A stretch of 32,121 bases of DNA from Clostridiales bacterium (GCA_031273825.1 JAISRB010000095.1:1-32121), one strand, 5' to 3'; counted from the stretch's first letter, positions 9,458-18,792 are shown. Made by a program: numbers and translations. The notes: a model not told the origin generated them from the sequence alone.

Positions 9458-10195
9458 TTATCGCCGCGCTTTTTTCGCCGCGACCAGCAACCTCTTTGAC
9501 GCGCCTCTAAGCGCGCCGAAGCTGTCGCCGTCAAACGCCGAAAAGGTAAAGCCGCAAGCCCTAAGCAACTCAAAAATTTTTTGATTGTCATAAAAATACT
9601 GAGTATTCGTCTCGTCGCTGCGAATATAACCGCCGCCGCTCCTCTCAAAAAAGGTCAGCTCCATAGTTATCGCGCCTTTTTTTATATTTGAATTCCGCCA
9701 AAAATATGTAAGCCCCTGCGCGTCCTCATAATAGAGCTTTCCCGACAGAAGCTTTTTGGCCTTATATACCGTGCTCATGTCGAATATCAAAAGCCCGTCG
9801 TCGTTTAACGAGCGGCTTATAGCGGCAAAAAGCCGTTTTAGCCCCGCCGCGCTCGAAACGTAATTGAAGCCGTCGACAAAGCTCGCGATAAGGTCATATT
9901 TTGACGGTATGACCGGCTTGTTTACGTCCTGTCTTATAAAGGTTATTTTTTGACGGTGCAAATCGGCGTTTCCCGCGGCGGCGTTGAGCATGTCGGGCGA
10001 TATGTCGGAGGCCGTCATATCGACGCCGATACGCGAAAGCCCTACGGTGATTTTTCCCGTGCCGCAGGCAAACTCAAAGCCGCTTTTGACCCCGCGCGGC
10101 TCTATTTGCTCTTTGACAAAACCAAGCAGCCCGTCATAGCGGTAATCCTTCATCAACGCATCATAATACCTATAAAGCGCGGAATATTCAGACAT
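9458..10195 (-). CDS. Class I SAM-dependent methyltransferase
   Basis: 245 aa; SEYSALYRYYDALMKDY, GFEFACGTGKITVGLSRIGVDMTASDISPDMLNAA, FDMSTVYK. Confidence 0.88.
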   Translation of the reverse strand: MSEYSALYRYYDALMKDYRYDGLLGFVKEQIEPRGVKSGFEFACGTGKITVGLSRIGVDMTASDISPDMLNAAAGNADLHRQKITFIRQDVNKPVIPSKYDLIASFVDGFNYVSSAAGLKRLFAAISRSLNDDGLLIFDMSTVYKAKKLLSGKLYYEDAQGLTYFWRNSNIKKGAITMELTFFERSGGGYIRSDETNTQYFYDNQKIFELLRACGFTFSAFDGDSFGALRGASKRLLVAAKKARR

Positions 10196-10262
10196 TTTTT
10201 ACTCTCTTTATATAAGGCTTGCGCGTCGGATACGAAGGGGCAAGCCCCGCGCCCGCCTCATT

Positions 10263-11357
10263 CTATTTTTTCTTTTTCGGGGCGTTCGGGGCGTTCTTTG
10301 AATTGCCGCCGCTCGCCGCTTTATCCGCGCCGACGACCGTTTTTTTTGCGCCGCCGTCGCCCGCCGCCTTTTTGGGGTTGTTATATACGTTGACGGCTTT
10401 TTTTCTTTCCTTCTTTTTGCCGTTGTTAGACGACGGCTTTGACCTTTCGGAGGCCTTTGCCTCGTAGAGCTTGTCTAAGAAATTTTCAAAGCCGTATTCG
10501 CAAAACGCGTCGAATACGAGCGCGTATATCGACAGGAGAATAAAGACGGCGATTACGATAGTTATGACTATCACCGTCATATTGCCGGTAAAAATCAAAA
10601 AGAACGGCAGGCACGATATCAAGGTTATTCCCATATTGACGGGATATAAGCCGACGGTATACAGCGCGGCGTTCTTTAATACGCTCCCGAATTTCAAATC
10701 GTATATCGGAATCATGACAAAGCAATAGGCCGCAAAGCACACCGCCGTCAAGGCCGCGACGGCAAGCGCGGCAAAAATCAGCCAGCCAAAGACGGCGGAC
10801 GCGCCGTTAAGCGTGTTTTCATAGTGATAAAACCCGAAATAGACGACGCCGAACAAGACGGCTATCAAAGCCGAATAGACGGCGGCGTACTTCCACCAAT
10901 GCTTTTTTAGCCCTTCTAAAAAGACCTTAAAGACCTTTACGCCCGAATGCCCCCACCCGAGCAGCCGCGTGACGCTAAAAACGCCCGACAAAAAAGGCCC
11001 GGGTATCAGGAGCAACAAAAACGCGTATATCAAATCGCGCCTTATCGACGAGACAAGCTCTATGATTTTTCCGGCGTTCTCGACCGAGGTCATAGGATAG
11101 CCTATTCCGGTGTTCAGGGCGTATTCAAACGAGCCTATCGTCTCGGTTACGCGTCCCGATATGTACATTAAAAAAATCAAAAACGGAAGAAACGCCGCCG
11201 CGATGAGCAGATTGACCGAAAAAAGCGTTTTATATTCGATAAAGAGGACGTCCCACGTCCTCTTGATTCTCCCGGATTTAAAAAAAGAAGGCGCCGGCGG
11301 CTGCAAAGGCGCGACCCTTTCGGCTCTTTCAAGCGTTAATTTTGAATACCATTTCAT
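10263..11357 (-). CDS. Multi-pass membrane protein, DUF624/YesL-like, with Lys/Ala/Asn-rich cytosolic-type tail
   Basis: Likely start MKWYSKLTLER; several TM segments (LFSVNLLIAAAFLPFLIFLMYIS, AAVYSALIAVLFGVVYFGFYHY, VIVITIVIAVFILLSIYALVF), ending KKKERKKAVNVYNNPKK...NAPKKKK. Confidence 0.65.
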   Translation of the reverse strand: MKWYSKLTLERAERVAPLQPPAPSFFKSGRIKRTWDVLFIEYKTLFSVNLLIAAAFLPFLIFLMYISGRVTETIGSFEYALNTGIGYPMTSVENAGKIIELVSSIRRDLIYAFLLLLIPGPFLSGVFSVTRLLGWGHSGVKVFKVFLEGLKKHWWKYAAVYSALIAVLFGVVYFGFYHYENTLNGASAVFGWLIFAALAVAALTAVCFAAYCFVMIPIYDLKFGSVLKNAALYTVGLYPVNMGITLISCLPFFLIFTGNMTVIVITIVIAVFILLSIYALVFDAFCEYGFENFLDKLYEAKASERSKPSSNNGKKKERKKAVNVYNNPKKAAGDGGAKKTVVGADKAASGGNSKNAPNAPKKKK

Positions 11358-11465
11358 GTTTATTCGACCGTCCGTTATTTTATTTGTCACCGCTTTACGG
11401 CTCTGTCCGCGCTATAAACGCTCCGGCCTTTTTTTTGAGAAAGGCGCGGAGCTTAAAGCCGCGGT

Positions 11466-12185
11466 TTATTTTAGCATTACGATTTTTCCGTCTCTGAGCG
11501 CCATAAAGGCCTTGCCGAAAACGGCGTCGAGAGCTACCGTTCCGAACATTCTGCTGTCCTTACTGACGCGGCGGTTGTCTCCCATGAGAAAGACGTGACC
11601 CTTCGGCACCGTCAGCTTCAGATTCTCATAAATAATTCCGTAGGGAGAGGTTTTTTCTCTGATATAGGTGACGCCGAAGTCTTTTAGATAAGGCTCGTCA
11701 AGCCTGCCGCCGTTTAGATATACTACGCCCTCGATATATCTCTGACCGCCGTCGACAAACTCAAAGCCCTTGTCGCGCAGCTCGTTTCTTTCCGCGGCGG
11801 TTCCGCTGAAATCCTTGTATTCGTATCTGATCTCCAAGACGTCGCCCTCGGAGGCTATGACGCGCTTGATGATATAATCGATGGCGTTTCCATCCTGATC
11901 GATTTCACCCGGATCGGGATTTGCCGCGCGTACTATATCGCCGTTTTTTATTTTTTTTGTCAGAAATAAATAGACTATATCGTTAGAGCCTTCGATTCCG
12001 ACTAAGGTGTAGTCCATCGACGAGCCTTTGACCTCGGTCGTCACAAAAACGTATTCTTTTAATACGACGGACGCCGTAAACGACAGCATAACTACAAAAA
12101 CTAATATTAAAATATCCGTTATAAAACTACTTTTTCTCGTCGGCTTTTTTAAAGCCGACGGCGGCAAGGTGGTGTTTCCGTTCAT
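11466..12185 (-). CDS. lepB: Signal peptidase I
   Basis: 239 aa; N-terminal TM, KGSSMDYTL (Ser), IKRVIASEGD (Lys), HVFLMGDNRRVSKDSRMFG. Confidence 0.9.
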   Translation of the reverse strand: MNGNTTLPPSALKKPTRKSSFITDILILVFVVMLSFTASVVLKEYVFVTTEVKGSSMDYTLVGIEGSNDIVYLFLTKKIKNGDIVRAANPDPGEIDQDGNAIDYIIKRVIASEGDVLEIRYEYKDFSGTAAERNELRDKGFEFVDGGQRYIEGVVYLNGGRLDEPYLKDFGVTYIREKTSPYGIIYENLKLTVPKGHVFLMGDNRRVSKDSRMFGTVALDAVFGKAFMALRDGKIVMLK

Positions 12186-12252
12186 CGTTTCATCCTTTTT
12201 GAGTTATTTTTTTGAGGTTCTATCTTTTTTATTTTTAATCAGCCGGCGCGTC

Positions 12253-13914
12253 CTAAACAAAAAGCACGTTGTTAAAAACCACTTCCCGCGCCCCTTCTAT
12301 TTCGAGCATTTTTATGCCGCCGAAGCCGTCGGCCTGCCTGACCGCGCCGTTGCCCGTCATGAGAAACATTCGCGGCGACAGCGACGTTTTGCGCCATTCG
12401 TCCGAGGCCTTAAGCGCGACGCGGCAGGTATAAATCTCCAGCCCCTCCTCCGCGCTTTTGTAGATATTGACAGAAAATTCGACGTCCCTTGCGGTGTAAG
12501 CGTCAAAGACTATCGCCGCTGCGTCGTCGTCGTTTATGCCCGTCGTGCCTACGCCGTAATTTATCATTGCGCCCTCGCTCGACGTGACGCCCTTAATCGA
12601 ATACGCGCCCTCGGCAAGCGTTATTATGTTTTCCTCCGCGATAAGTCCGTTTTTAGAGGACGGAACAAAGGTTACGCCCGTATCCGTCGAATATATTATC
12701 CGGTTGCTCGGAGTTCTCGCCTGCGGCTCTCTTTTGTCAAAGCTCTTTGCCGCGCACTTGCTCGACACTACCTCTCCGCCCTTATATGAGATGTTGGCAA
12801 AGGCAAATATTATCGCGGGATTGTCAACGTCGATTTTTGCGATATACTCTCCGCCGCTGACCTCCTCGGCCTTGAGGCTCTTCCATTCTCTGAAATAGGG
12901 CAGCTCGTTGGTGACGCTATAATATACGCCGACCGACTCTATGCCGTCAAAGTCAGGGGCTTTGAGGTTAAAATAATATTTGTCCTCGCTGACGGTTATG
13001 CTCGCCTGAGGGTTTCTCACGCGCTTTTCACCGCCGTCAAAGACGCGGTTTAGCCACATTATGAGGTTGTCGGCCGCCGCGGCGGTTATTCTGTCGCGCA
13101 GATTAGGGCTTATTATGAGGGTCTTGTCGCCGTCCGTCATGTCAAACAAATCCATTCCTCTGTCAAGGTCTCCGAATTCGCTGTTTGTCGACAAAAGCAT
13201 GAGCGACGGAACGCTCAAAAACTTAACATATGTCTGCGCCTCTATGCCAGAAATATAGGTCTGTCTTTCCTCGTCGATTTCGAGACTCTTTCCCGAATAT
13301 TTATACAATCCGCGATAGGCCGTATAGCCGCACCCGAATATCGAAACCACGCCCTTAAAGGTCTTGCTTGAGTCGGAGCCGGCCGCCATATACGCGGCGG
13401 TAGACGATGTGTTTTCGGCGGCTAATATTATGTCGTCTATCCCCAAAACGCTACCGACAAAGACGGCGGCCCGCCTTATCATCTTTGCCCAGATAAACCA
13501 CGAGGTATGCCTCGCCGACGGCTCGGCCTTCAAAAAACGCTCCGAGGCGGCGTTGGGCTTTCCGTGGGCGAATTCGCCCCGGTAGACCGTCGACGGAGCG
13601 GTCTCCGTCGGCATAAATTCGATGACGGCCACTAAGCTTCCGTCGTTTGCCAGACGCAAAATAAGCTCCTTATCCGCGCCCTTAAAGAGGTCTGCGGCGT
13701 ATAATACCGCCGAATTTTTTGCGCCGTCCTTTTTTTGAAGGATAGAGCAAAGAACTCTCACCTCTCCGCCGTCCGTCTTTTCGGAGGTGAACAGATATTT
13801 TTTGCGTATAATTTCGCCGTCCGTCTCCTCGAATACGCACTCCGCGTCTAAGGAACCCGACTTAGGGTCATAATCGCCCCAAAGCTTTGACGGTGTCATG
13901 AATATACTTTCCAT
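12253..13914 (-). CDS. Hypothetical protein with a probably degenerate alpha/beta-hydrolase domain
   Basis: ORF 12253..13950 with likely start MESIFMTPSK at 13914. Central region SWFIWAKMIRRAAVFVGSVLGIDDIILAAENTSSTAAYMAAGSDSSKTFKGVVSIFGCGYTAY resembles a CocE/acetyl-esterase nucleophile-elbow region but lacks GxSxG. Confidence 0.5.
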   Translation of the reverse strand: MESIFMTPSKLWGDYDPKSGSLDAECVFEETDGEIIRKKYLFTSEKTDGGEVRVLCSILQKKDGAKNSAVLYAADLFKGADKELILRLANDGSLVAVIEFMPTETAPSTVYRGEFAHGKPNAASERFLKAEPSARHTSWFIWAKMIRRAAVFVGSVLGIDDIILAAENTSSTAAYMAAGSDSSKTFKGVVSIFGCGYTAYRGLYKYSGKSLEIDEERQTYISGIEAQTYVKFLSVPSLMLLSTNSEFGDLDRGMDLFDMTDGDKTLIISPNLRDRITAAAADNLIMWLNRVFDGGEKRVRNPQASITVSEDKYYFNLKAPDFDGIESVGVYYSVTNELPYFREWKSLKAEEVSGGEYIAKIDVDNPAIIFAFANISYKGGEVVSSKCAAKSFDKREPQARTPSNRIIYSTDTGVTFVPSSKNGLIAEENIITLAEGAYSIKGVTSSEGAMINYGVGTTGINDDDAAAIVFDAYTARDVEFSVNIYKSAEEGLEIYTCRVALKASDEWRKTSLSPRMFLMTGNGAVRQADGFGGIKMLEIEGAREVVFNNVLFV

Positions 13915-14007
13915 AAGCCCTATTGTACCATAAAAGCCGCAATAAAGCAAGCTTTTACAGGGTTTGCGAATTAAAACTTTTTTCGCGCGTCCGCCGCCGT
14001 TTTATCA

Positions 14008-14039
14008 GGGCAGCCAAAAACCGCGCTTTTTGGTTGCCC
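14008..14039. repeat. Palindromic repeat copy 1 (GGGCAGCCAAAAA-ccgcgc-TTTTTGGTTGCCC)
   Basis: 13-bp inverted repeat (one G-T position) just past the glgC stop; reverse complement matches 17418..17449 at 31 of 32 positions by eye. Confidence 0.85.
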
Positions 14040-14043
14040 GCCC

Positions 14044-15234
14044 CTATATCATTTTTCCTTTTAGTACGACTTCTCCCTCTTTTATAACCGTATCCGGCCC
14101 TATCAAGGCTATCTCCCATTCGCCGTTTTCTGCGGCGGCGGTGAGATTTTCGCCTATTTGCGCGCCCTTTTTGACGACCGCGCCCGGCCCTATTATGGCG
14201 TATCTGACGACGGCGTTTTCGTCTATGGCCGCGCCCGGCATGACTATCGAATTTTCGACGATTGCGCCCTTGCCGACGGTACAGCTGTGCGACAAAATAG
14301 AATTTCTAAGAGTTCCGTCGATTTCGCAGCCCTCGCTGACGAGGCTGTTTTCTATTTTTGCGTTTAGTCCGAGATAGTGCGGCGGCTCGGCTGAATTTCT
14401 CGCGTAGATTTTCCAACCCGTATCGTTGAGATTTATTCCCGAATTTTTATCGAGCAAATCCATATTGGCCTCCCAAAGGCTGGATATCGTTCCCACGTCC
14501 TTCCAATAGCCCTTAAAAGAGTACGCATAAAGCTTTTCGCCGTTTTTTAGCATATTGGTTATTATGTTCTTTCCGAAATCGTTTTGAGACGATTTATCGT
14601 CCTCGTCGGCTATGAGATACGCCTTTAGCTTTTCCCACGTAAATATATATATACCCATGGAGGCCTTTGTGCCCTTCGGCTTTTTCGGCTTTTCCTCAAA
14701 TTCCGTCACCCTGCCCTTTTCGTCCGCGCTCATAATTCCGAATCTCGACGCTTGCGACAGCGGCACGTCGATGACGGCTATCGTGCAATCAGCCTTGTTT
14801 TTTTTGTGGGAGTCGAGCATAAGCGAATAGTCCATTTTGTAGATATGGTCTCCCGACAGCACCAAAACGTATTCGGGGTTGTACCTGTCTATAAAGGCTA
14901 TGTTTTGATAGATAGCGTTAGCCGTGCCCTTATACCATTCGCCCGACTTTGCCCTCATAAACGGAGGAAGGACAAAAACGCCGCCGTTCAGTCTGTCCAA
15001 ATCCCACGGTTGACCGTTGCCGATATATGTATTCAGTTCAAAGGGCTGATATTGCGTCAATACCCCGATTGTGTCGATATGCGAATTGACGGTGTTAGAA
15101 AGCGTAAAATCTATGATTCGGTATTTTCCGCCGAACGGCACCGCCGGTTTTGCCACCTGACTCGTCAAAACGCCGAGTCTCGTTCCCTGTCCTCCCGCAA
15201 GAAGCATTGCGACGCATTCTTTTCTTTGTTTCAT
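14044..15234 (-). CDS. glgC: Glucose-1-phosphate adenylyltransferase
   Basis: 396 aa; [76 protein letters not shown], left-handed beta-helix C-terminus. Confidence 0.95.
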   Translation of the reverse strand: MKQRKECVAMLLAGGQGTRLGVLTSQVAKPAVPFGGKYRIIDFTLSNTVNSHIDTIGVLTQYQPFELNTYIGNGQPWDLDRLNGGVFVLPPFMRAKSGEWYKGTANAIYQNIAFIDRYNPEYVLVLSGDHIYKMDYSLMLDSHKKNKADCTIAVIDVPLSQASRFGIMSADEKGRVTEFEEKPKKPKGTKASMGIYIFTWEKLKAYLIADEDDKSSQNDFGKNIITNMLKNGEKLYAYSFKGYWKDVGTISSLWEANMDLLDKNSGINLNDTGWKIYARNSAEPPHYLGLNAKIENSLVSEGCEIDGTLRNSILSHSCTVGKGAIVENSIVMPGAAIDENAVVRYAIIGPGAVVKKGAQIGENLTAAAENGEWEIALIGPDTVIKEGEVVLKGKMI

Positions 15235-15271
15235 GGCTCACACCCCTTTCGGCGAAAAACCGCCGGCCGTT

Positions 15272-17179
15272 TTATTTTTTGTATCCGCTTAACGCTATAG
15301 GTCTGATAAACATGGCGGCGTTCGCGGGAATATTCAATCTCAAGATATACTCCTCGCCGTGCCGCGGCTGCGCCGATTTTCTCGCCTTTAGCGTCGAATT
15401 GCTCTTTACGCTTCCTCCGAAGGCCGCGCTTTCGCTGTTTAGTATTATCTTGTAGCTCCCGTCGGACGGCACGCCTATCTCATATTTTTGACGCGCCACT
15501 GGCGAAAAGTTTATCGCGGCGATGATATAGCCGCCGTCTAAGGCGCATCTCTTGAATACGGCTATATTTTGAATTTTGTCGTCTACGACAATCCACTTAA
15601 AGCCGTCAAAGCTGCAATCAAGCTCAAAAAACTCTTTGTTTGAGGCGTAAAGCTTGTTTAGCGTCTTGACGTAGGTCTGAAATTTTTTGTGCTTAGGATA
15701 GTCTAAAAGCTGCCAATCAAGCTGCTTTTTATAGTCCCATTCGATAAATTGCGCAAATTCGCCGCCCATAAACAACAGCTTTTTGCCCGGCTCGGCAAGC
15801 ATATAGGCAAAAAGAGCCTTGAGGGCGGAAAACTTTTCGTCGTAGCTTCCCGGCATTTTTTCTATGAGCGAACGCTTGCCGTGGACGACCTCGTCGTGAG
15901 ACAGCGGCAAAACGTAGTTTTCGGAATAGGCGTAGGTTATCGGAAAGGTCAGAAGCGCGTGGTTGTCCTTTCTAAAAAAAGGATTGAGCGAGGCGTATCT
16001 CAAAGTATCGTTCATCCACCCCATATTCCACTTGAAGTTAAAGCCCAAACCGCCGTCGTAGCTCGGTCTCGTTATCATCGGAAAGGCGGTAGACTCCTCG
16101 GCTATCATGAGAAAACCCTCGTTTCTCGACAAAACCGCCGTGTTTAGGTCGCGCAAAAACTCTATGGCCTCCAGATTATAATTGCCGCCGTCGATATTTT
16201 TTGCCGCGGCCTTGCCGCTCCTGCCGTAATCTAAATAGAGCATTGACGCGACCGCGTCGACTCTTATTCCGTCTATGTGATAAACCGAAGCGAAATATTC
16301 CGCGGAGGAAATGAGAAAGCTCCTTATTTCCGGTCTGCCGTAGTCAAATATGACGGTTCCCCAATCCTCGTGCTCGCGCTTTAGGGGGTCGGCGTATTCG
16401 TAGAGGCTTTTGCCGTTAAATTCAAAAAGCCCGTGCGCGTCCTTAGGAAAATGCGCCGCCACCCAATCGAGAATGACGCCTATGCCGGCGTTGTGCAGAC
16501 GGTCGACAAAGCGCATAAAGTCCTTTGGCGTTCCGAACCGCGAGGTCGGCGCGAACATGCCCGTAACCTGATAGCCCCAGCTGCCGTCAAAGGGAAATTC
16601 GGTGACGGGCAAAAGCTCTATATGCGTATAATTCATCGACTTGATATAGGGTATAAGCTCGTCGGCTATCATCGAATAGCTCATATAAGAGCCGTCGGCG
16701 TTTCTGCGCCACGAGCCTAAGTGCATCTCATATATGTTTATTGGCGACGAATAGGGATTATAACCGTTTCTTGCCGTCATCCATTTTTTGTCGCTCCAAC
16801 GGTAGCCGTCTAAGACATAGAGCTTAGACGCGTTAGCCGGCGGCGTTTCGCCGTGATAGGCGTAAGGATCCGACTTAAAAACGCAACTCCCGTCGTTTTG
16901 GATTATGCAATATTTATAATTGTCGTATTCTTTAAGCCCAAAAACGACTGTTTCGTATATCTCGTCCGAAATTCTGTCCATGGGATTTTTGTCCTTATCC
17001 CACCCGTTAAAATCTCCGACGACCGAAACGCCAAAAACCGACGGCGCCCATACGCGAAAAACCCAGCCGTCCTTGCCGCCGATTTTTATCGGACGCGGCG
17101 AAAACAGCTTGTGCGCTTCGTAGTTGACTCCCCTATGGAAAAGATATATGGGATCTCTCAGTTCTTTAGCAAGCGGCAT
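15272..17179 (-). CDS. glgB: 1,4-alpha-glucan branching enzyme (GH13)
   Basis: Likely start MPLAKELRDPIYLFHRG at 17179 (RBS GAGGTTAATT); the track start 17233 lies inside the promoter. Motifs NIYEMHLGSWRR, ELLPVTEFPFDGSWGYQVTGMFAPTSRFG, DGIRVDAVASMLYLDYGR, LSHDEVVHGKRSL. Confidence 0.95.
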   Translation of the reverse strand: MPLAKELRDPIYLFHRGVNYEAHKLFSPRPIKIGGKDGWVFRVWAPSVFGVSVVGDFNGWDKDKNPMDRISDEIYETVVFGLKEYDNYKYCIIQNDGSCVFKSDPYAYHGETPPANASKLYVLDGYRWSDKKWMTARNGYNPYSSPINIYEMHLGSWRRNADGSYMSYSMIADELIPYIKSMNYTHIELLPVTEFPFDGSWGYQVTGMFAPTSRFGTPKDFMRFVDRLHNAGIGVILDWVAAHFPKDAHGLFEFNGKSLYEYADPLKREHEDWGTVIFDYGRPEIRSFLISSAEYFASVYHIDGIRVDAVASMLYLDYGRSGKAAAKNIDGGNYNLEAIEFLRDLNTAVLSRNEGFLMIAEESTAFPMITRPSYDGGLGFNFKWNMGWMNDTLRYASLNPFFRKDNHALLTFPITYAYSENYVLPLSHDEVVHGKRSLIEKMPGSYDEKFSALKALFAYMLAEPGKKLLFMGGEFAQFIEWDYKKQLDWQLLDYPKHKKFQTYVKTLNKLYASNKEFFELDCSFDGFKWIVVDDKIQNIAVFKRCALDGGYIIAAINFSPVARQKYEIGVPSDGSYKIILNSESAAFGGSVKSNSTLKARKSAQPRHGEEYILRLNIPANAAMFIRPIALSGYKK

Positions 17180-17204
17180 AATACAATTAACCTCAATGCC
17201 TATC

Positions 17205-17233
17205 ATTATATCAAACTTTATGAAAATAGTCAA
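17205..17233 (-). promoter_or_regulatory. Putative sigma-A promoter for glgB-glgC
   Basis: Minus strand TTGACT-17 nt-TATAAT, predicted TSS about 20 nt upstream of the glgB ATG. Confidence 0.8.
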
Positions 17234-17280
17234 TATATCTCGTAAAATATTTTTTTATAGGGATTTATATGGCTTTTATT

Positions 17281-17341
17281 AGGGCTTGCGCATTTGCGCA
17301 AGCCCTGTGTAGGGGCAACGCGCTCGTTGCGCATGCGCTCC
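17281..17341. repeat. Intergenic repeat copy A: AGGGCTTGCGC-attt-GCGCAAGCCCT + GTGTAGGGGCAACGCGCTCGTTGCGC
   Basis: Near-identical to 17507..17567; contains a perfect 11-bp stem hairpin and a GCAACG-cgct-CGTTGC hairpin. Confidence 0.85.
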
Positions 17342-17360
17342 GCTCGCCGGGTTTCCCCTC

Positions 17361-17383
17361 TTGCGGCAACGAGATTGCCGCAA
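17361..17383. repeat. Perfect inverted repeat TTGCGGCAA-cgaga-TTGCCGCAA
   Basis: 9-bp perfect arms, read directly. Confidence 0.8.
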
Positions 17384-17417
17384 TTCACCCCTTTTCGCGG
17401 ACTTTGTCCGTTAATGG

Positions 17418-17449
17418 GGGCAACCAAAAAGCGCGGTTTTTGGTTGCCC
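17418..17449. repeat. Palindromic repeat copy 2 (GGGCAACCAAAAA-gcgcgg-TTTTTGGTTGCCC)
   Basis: Perfect 13-bp stem; inverted copy of 14008..14039. Confidence 0.88.
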
Positions 17450-17506
17450 TAAATAAAGTTGACGGCTTACTCATAGTCAAAGCGTGTCAAAAACGCAGTT
17501 TTTTTT

Positions 17507-17567
17507 AGGGCTTGCGCGGTCGCGCAAGCCCTGTGTAGGGGAAACGCGCTCGTTGCGCGTTCGCTCC
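17507..17567. repeat. Intergenic repeat copy B: AGGGCTTGCGC-ggtc-GCGCAAGCCCT + GTGTAGGGGAAACGCGCTCGTTGCGC
   Basis: Direct repeat of 17281..17341 with a changed loop and one internal C/A change before the tails diverge. Confidence 0.85.
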
Positions 17568-17568
17568 C

Positions 17569-17601
17569 AAAAAAACGCGGGGTCATATTTTCCCCCGCGT
17601 T
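17569..17601 (-). terminator. Putative Rho-independent terminator downstream of the yhcG-like gene
   Basis: Minus strand AACGCGGGG-gaaaatatga-CCCCGCGTTTTTTT: 9-bp GC-rich stem followed by a T run. Confidence 0.7.
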
Positions 17602-17643
17602 CCGGATTGTTTGTTTGCAATCATAAGCTTGCACAAAAATTAC

Positions 17644-17667
17644 TTGTAGGGGCGTCCGCCCCTACAA
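17644..17667. repeat. Perfect palindrome TTGTAGGGGC-gtcc-GCCCCTACAA
   Basis: 10-bp perfect arms; shares the GTAGGGG motif with copies A and B. Confidence 0.8.
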
Positions 17668-17703
17668 CGGCTATTGCGCCAAAAGCACACTGTCTACTAA
17701 ATA

Positions 17704-17726
17704 CCGCCGCTAATCACTGACCGCTG
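17704..17726. repeat. Left flanking direct repeat CCGCCGCTAATCACTGACCGCTG
   Basis: 21 of 23 positions match 18884..18906 (CCGCCACTATTCACTGACCGCTG), same orientation, flanking the yhcG-like gene. Confidence 0.75.
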
Positions 17727-17745
17727 CTCACCAAATTGTATATTT

Positions 17746-18792
17746 CTATTCGCCGGTTTCGAGGGCTTTTTTAAGTTCTTCTTTGCTCGGCAATACCGTC
17801 TGATATTTAGCCGCAAAAATCTGCTTGTTCTCTTCCGGTAACATCATTTCTACGAGAGCGTCCTTCTTGTCCTTGCACAACACTATTCCGATTGTTTTAT
17901 TCTCATCAGGCAACTTAACCATGCGGTCATAATAATTTACATAAGTTTGCATTTGACCGATATCTTGGTGTTTAATCTTTCCGATTTTAAGGTCTATAAG
18001 CACAAAGCAACGCAAAATCCGATTGTAAAACACGAGGTCGACATAAAACGATTCTTCATCGAATGTAAACCGCGCCTGCCGCTTGACAAATGTAAACCCT
18101 TTTCCGAGTTCAAGTAAAAACTCTTGAATATGGTCAATCAACCTTTTTTCGAGTTTTTGCTCGGTGTAGTCTGTCTTTTCCGGCAATCCCGTAAATTCAA
18201 GCACATACGGGTCTTTGAAAATGTCGGCCGGAGTTTGAACTATCTGCCCATGCGCCGCCAACTCCATTACCCTATTTTTATCCATTGAGAGCGCAATTCT
18301 CTCATACAACGAAGTGTCAAACTGCCGCGAAAATTCTCGAAAGCTCCAACCGTTCGCCGCAATTTCATGCTCGTAAAACTTGCGTTCGTCGGGATTAGAA
18401 ATACGCATAAGCTGAATATAATGCGACCAACTTATGGCGGGATTGAATTGGCTAAACACTGTTTCGCCAATTTGATTTCCGGAATACACCAAATAAAATT
18501 GACGAATCAGCTTGAGGTTTGCAATAGAAAAGCCTTTGCCAAACCCGGCGGTTAAATACTCGGAAAGCCTTTTTATAACTTGCTCTCCATATTCGGCGCG
18601 CGTTGCCCCCTTCTGCTCATTTTCAATAATCCGCCGCCCGATTTCATAATAAGTGACAACCATTGTCGTATTTACGGCTTGCGTTAAGCCGACGCGCGCT
18701 TTGTTTATCAGCTCAAATATATCACGAAAAAACGGCGTTTCCGACGGAAACGCGCCGCTATCAGACGATAAAGCGATTTTCTTTTTTGACAC
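17746..18792 (-). CDS. YhcG/DUF1016 family PDDEXK nuclease domain-containing protein
   Basis: Probable GTG start at 18792 (VSKKKIAL) with GGAGGATATA just upstream; the track start is 18858. Motifs ARVGLTQAVNTTMVVTYYEIGRRI, SWSHYIQLMRISNPDERKFYEHEIAANGWSFREFSRQFDTSLYERIAL, FYVDLVFYNRILRCFVLIDLKIGKIKHQDIGQMQTYVNYYD. Confidence 0.92.
   Translation of the reverse strand: MSKKKIALSSDSGAFPSETPFFRDIFELINKARVGLTQAVNTTMVVTYYEIGRRIIENEQKGATRAEYGEQVIKRLSEYLTAGFGKGFSIANLKLIRQFYLVYSGNQIGETVFSQFNPAISWSHYIQLMRISNPDERKFYEHEIAANGWSFREFSRQFDTSLYERIALSMDKNRVMELAAHGQIVQTPADIFKDPYVLEFTGLPEKTDYTEQKLEKRLIDHIQEFLLELGKGFTFVKRQARFTFDEESFYVDLVFYNRILRCFVLIDLKIGKIKHQDIGQMQTYVNYYDRMVKLPDENKTIGIVLCKDKKDALVEMMLPEENKQIFAAKYQTVLPSKEELKKALETGE

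Noticed and set aside
17281-17306. AGGGCTTGCGC hairpins read as Rho-independent terminators of the flanking genes
   Set aside because: Not followed by T runs in the sense needed for minus-strand genes; the unit recurs with other palindromes, so a repeat is the better explanation.
17281-17668. CRISPR array
   Set aside because: Only two copies of the composite repeat, irregular spacing, each unit is a different palindrome, and no cas genes.
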